The position numbers and the translations under genes are program-made. From assembly GCA_009778865.1 (NCBI GenBank), contig WRFJ01000059.1, forward strand, positions 1 to 6,324: a DNA stretch of 6,324 bases, written 5' to 3'. The notes below the pieces were generated by a model. That model worked only from the letters and a program-made list of their open reading frames with translations. It did no database searches and was not told the DNA's origin. This DNA comes from Chloroflexota bacterium. GTDB lineage: Bacteria > Chloroflexota > Dehalococcoidia > Dehalococcoidales > WRFJ01. Shown here piece after piece: positions 4,638-6,324 of the stretch (its first letter is position 1; the number at the start of each line of letters is the position of its first letter).

Positions 4638-6324
4638 CTAGCTCATGCAAAGTGCCAAAAGTTCAAGGAGTATATTAGCTGCTGCCCTTTTATCTAATGG
4701 TTTGTTGTTATTCCCACACTTAGGAGACTGGATACAAGCCGGACAACCATCATCGGCTGTACATGGGCATTCAGCAATAACTGCCAACGCTGCTCGCCAT
4801 AAATTAGGCATATTCTCTGCTGTATATTTAGCAATGCCCATGCCACCGGCATAACCGTCATAAATAAAAATAGAAGCTTGCCCAGTATCGGCATGACAAG
4901 GAGTAGATACACCACCTATATCGTTGCGATCGCACAGAGCATAAAGTGGCATAATGCCAATAACGGCGTGTTCAATAGCGTGCAAACCGCCGAATATATC
5001 TAAACCACCCTCACGAGCGTGATTTAAGATAGTTTGATTTATATTAAACCATAAGGCTTGTGTACTGTAAGTTAAAGGTGGGCTGTCTAGCTCCACGGTA
5101 GTCAACAAAGCATCGCTGCCGCTTTCACGGCAATGATAACCGGTGACTTTGGTAGTTACTGATACTTCACCGAACAGTATTTCCAAATGACCAAATTGAT
5201 GGCTGGTTAAAGTGTTTAACACTCTAGTCTCAGTTAAGTCTTGCGTCTCAGTATAATAGCTTACATCTTGGCGTTTAGTATAAACCAAACATTTATCATA
5301 ATCTACTTGCGTTATCACATAAGTTAACCCTTGATGTATATACACCGCCCCAGGATAGCCCTGCATAATGACATAATGAAATTCCATGTGCTCCAAAAAG
5401 TCACCGCTGTCAATATCTACTAAACCAAAAGTAGTTTCGCCGGCTGAGCGTAAATTTATATCTTTAGCCGGGCAGTCAGTACCGGCCGCCAGATAATAGT
5501 GTTGACGACGCTCGCTTAGAAGATCTTTTTTCAACAGATTATCTATATATTTTTTACATTCATAGCCAAAAAAAGCAGTATCTTTATTGCTAAGCGGAAT
5601 TTCCCAAGCCGCTTCCAGCAAATGCTTGGGCATAATGTTTTCATTAAAGGGATTAATGAGAGATTTTTCATATTCTCCATTAAAAAAGAAATCGCTGTGA
5701 CGCATGATATACTGATCTAAAGGATTATCGGCGGCCGCCAAAAAAGAAAGGGCTTTAAGGCCGCTTCTACCACTGCGGCCGGCCTGTTGCCAAGTAGAAG
5801 AAATGCTGCCAGGATATCCGCATAAAACAGCCGCGTCCAGGCCACCTACATCTATACCCATCTCTAATGCGCTGGTAGCACATACACCCAACAAATGGCC
5901 ATTAAACAGTAGTTTTTCTATACGGCGACGCTCACTTTCCAAATAGCCTGCACGATAAGGCATAATAAGATCGGCTACTTCGGGATCTTTTTCTTTAAGA
6001 CGCTCTTTACTTTTTTGATAAATAAATTCAGCCCCACGACGAGATCTGGCAAAACAAATAGAACGGATACGAGCCTCTATCAGAGCAACAAAAATATCCA
6101 CAGTCTCCATAGAATGACTACGACGGGTTTGGCTTTCTTGGTCTTTAATAGGCGGATTCCAAAAGACAAATTCGCGCCCACCAAAAGGTGAACCGTCTTC
6201 ATCTACCAAAGCAAAATCCAAACCGGTAAGCCGTGCACATAATTCCTGCGGGTTACCAATAGTAGCACTGCACATAATAAATTTGGGGCTGGCACCATAA
6301 AAAGTACAAATCCGGCGTAATCTA
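4638..6324 (-). CDS. mrfA: MrfA/YprA-family DEAD/DEAH-box helicase with DUF1998 domain (N-terminus outside window)
   Basis: A superfamily 2 DNA helicase with a C-terminal DUF1998 region, like B. subtilis MrfA (YprA), which acts in repair of mitomycin C damage. The frame stays open upstream of the ATG at 6275 (RLRRICTFYGASPKFI precedes it), so about 561 codons are visible; YprA is ~750 residues. Counting from that internal Met, motif III is CSATIGNP (2-9), motif IV-like is ICFARSRRGAEFI (73-85), motif V is ATSALEMGIDVG (133-144) and motif VI is QQAGRSGRSG (163-172). The DUF1998 part includes GGLHAIEHA (429-437), DGYAGGMG (473-480) and the cysteine cluster CPC-x5-GCPACIQSPKCG (503-521), a likely metal site. 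Walker A and DExH lie outside the window. The nuclease partner MrfB is not downstream: the gene ends at a hairpin facing the antitoxin. Hrq1-like helicases share this layout. Confidence 0.88.
   Translation of the reverse strand, partial: RLRRICTFYGASPKFIMCSATIGNPQELCARLTGLDFALVDEDGSPFGGREFVFWNPPIKDQESQTRRSHSMETVDIFVALIEARIRSICFARSRRGAEFIYQKSKERLKEKDPEVADLIMPYRAGYLESERRRIEKLLFNGHLLGVCATSALEMGIDVGGLDAAVLCGYPGSISSTWQQAGRSGRSGLKALSFLAAADNPLDQYIMRHSDFFFNGEYEKSLINPFNENIMPKHLLEAAWEIPLSNKDTAFFGYECKKYIDNLLKKDLLSERRQHYYLAAGTDCPAKDINLRSAGETTFGLVDIDSGDFLEHMEFHYVIMQGYPGAVYIHQGLTYVITQVDYDKCLVYTKRQDVSYYTETQDLTETRVLNTLTSHQFGHLEILFGEVSVTTKVTGYHCRESGSDALLTTVELDSPPLTYSTQALWFNINQTILNHAREGGLDIFGGLHAIEHAVIGIMPLYALCDRNDIGGVSTPCHADTGQASIFIYDGYAGGMGIAKYTAENMPNLWRAALAVIAECPCTADDGCPACIQSPKCGNNNKPLDKRAAANILLELLALCMS

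Noticed and set aside
4645..4915. Open frames of ~70 codons on both strands near the helicase 3' end
   Set aside because: Shadows of the DUF1998 region, whose cysteine cluster shows the true frame.
1..6324. CRISPR arrays, tRNA or rRNA genes, insertion sequences
   Set aside because: I saw no regularly spaced repeats, no tRNA-like cloverleaf, no rRNA motifs and no transposase motifs or terminal inverted repeats.

Overview
The window is an AT-rich bacterial chromosome segment of mostly housekeeping genes, with two decayed genes between them. The low GC, the AGGAG/GGAG ribosome binding sites, and the presence of PlsY, Lgt and an MrfA/YprA-type helicase suggest a low-GC Bacillota member, perhaps Clostridia or Negativicutes. 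This is an inference; nothing here fixes the taxon.

Layout. At the left edge is the 3' end of recJ (plus strand). Sixteen bases later comes a PlsY-family membrane acyltransferase gene, whose product lacks the usual C-terminal catalytic motif. A 68-residue glycine-rich membrane protein follows, behind its own sigma70-like promoter, with a 7-bp inverted repeat covering the -35. Next is a plus-strand sugar phosphate isomerase/epimerase (TIM-barrel) gene broken by two frameshifts and one in-frame stop. Facing it on the minus strand is an apparent two-gene operon: lgt, then after 3 bp an unrecognised single-pass membrane protein.

Upstream of lgt is a compact divergent promoter region. The lgt promoter and the plus-strand promoter of a HigB/HigA-like toxin-antitoxin locus overlap at their -35 boxes, and a perfect palindrome (TTGATA-ATA-TATCAA) covers both. 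The RelE/HigB-type (Gp49-like) toxin is a pseudogene with two frameshifts and no normal start codon. The XRE antitoxin is intact, starts inside the ancestral toxin stop region, and has a strong Shine-Dalgarno.

The right end holds a 5'-truncated minus-strand DEAD/DEAH helicase with a C-terminal DUF1998 cysteine cluster (MrfA/YprA family). It ends at an AT-rich hairpin plus T-tract facing the antitoxin gene.

How the genes relate. RecJ and the MrfA-like helicase belong to DNA repair; PlsY and Lgt belong to membrane lipid and lipoprotein biogenesis. I see no complete, unmistakably novel multi-gene system. The points most worth a second look are the surviving antitoxin with a dead toxin and an operator overlapping the lgt promoter, the PlsY paralog lacking its catalytic motif, and the unknown protein coupled to lgt.
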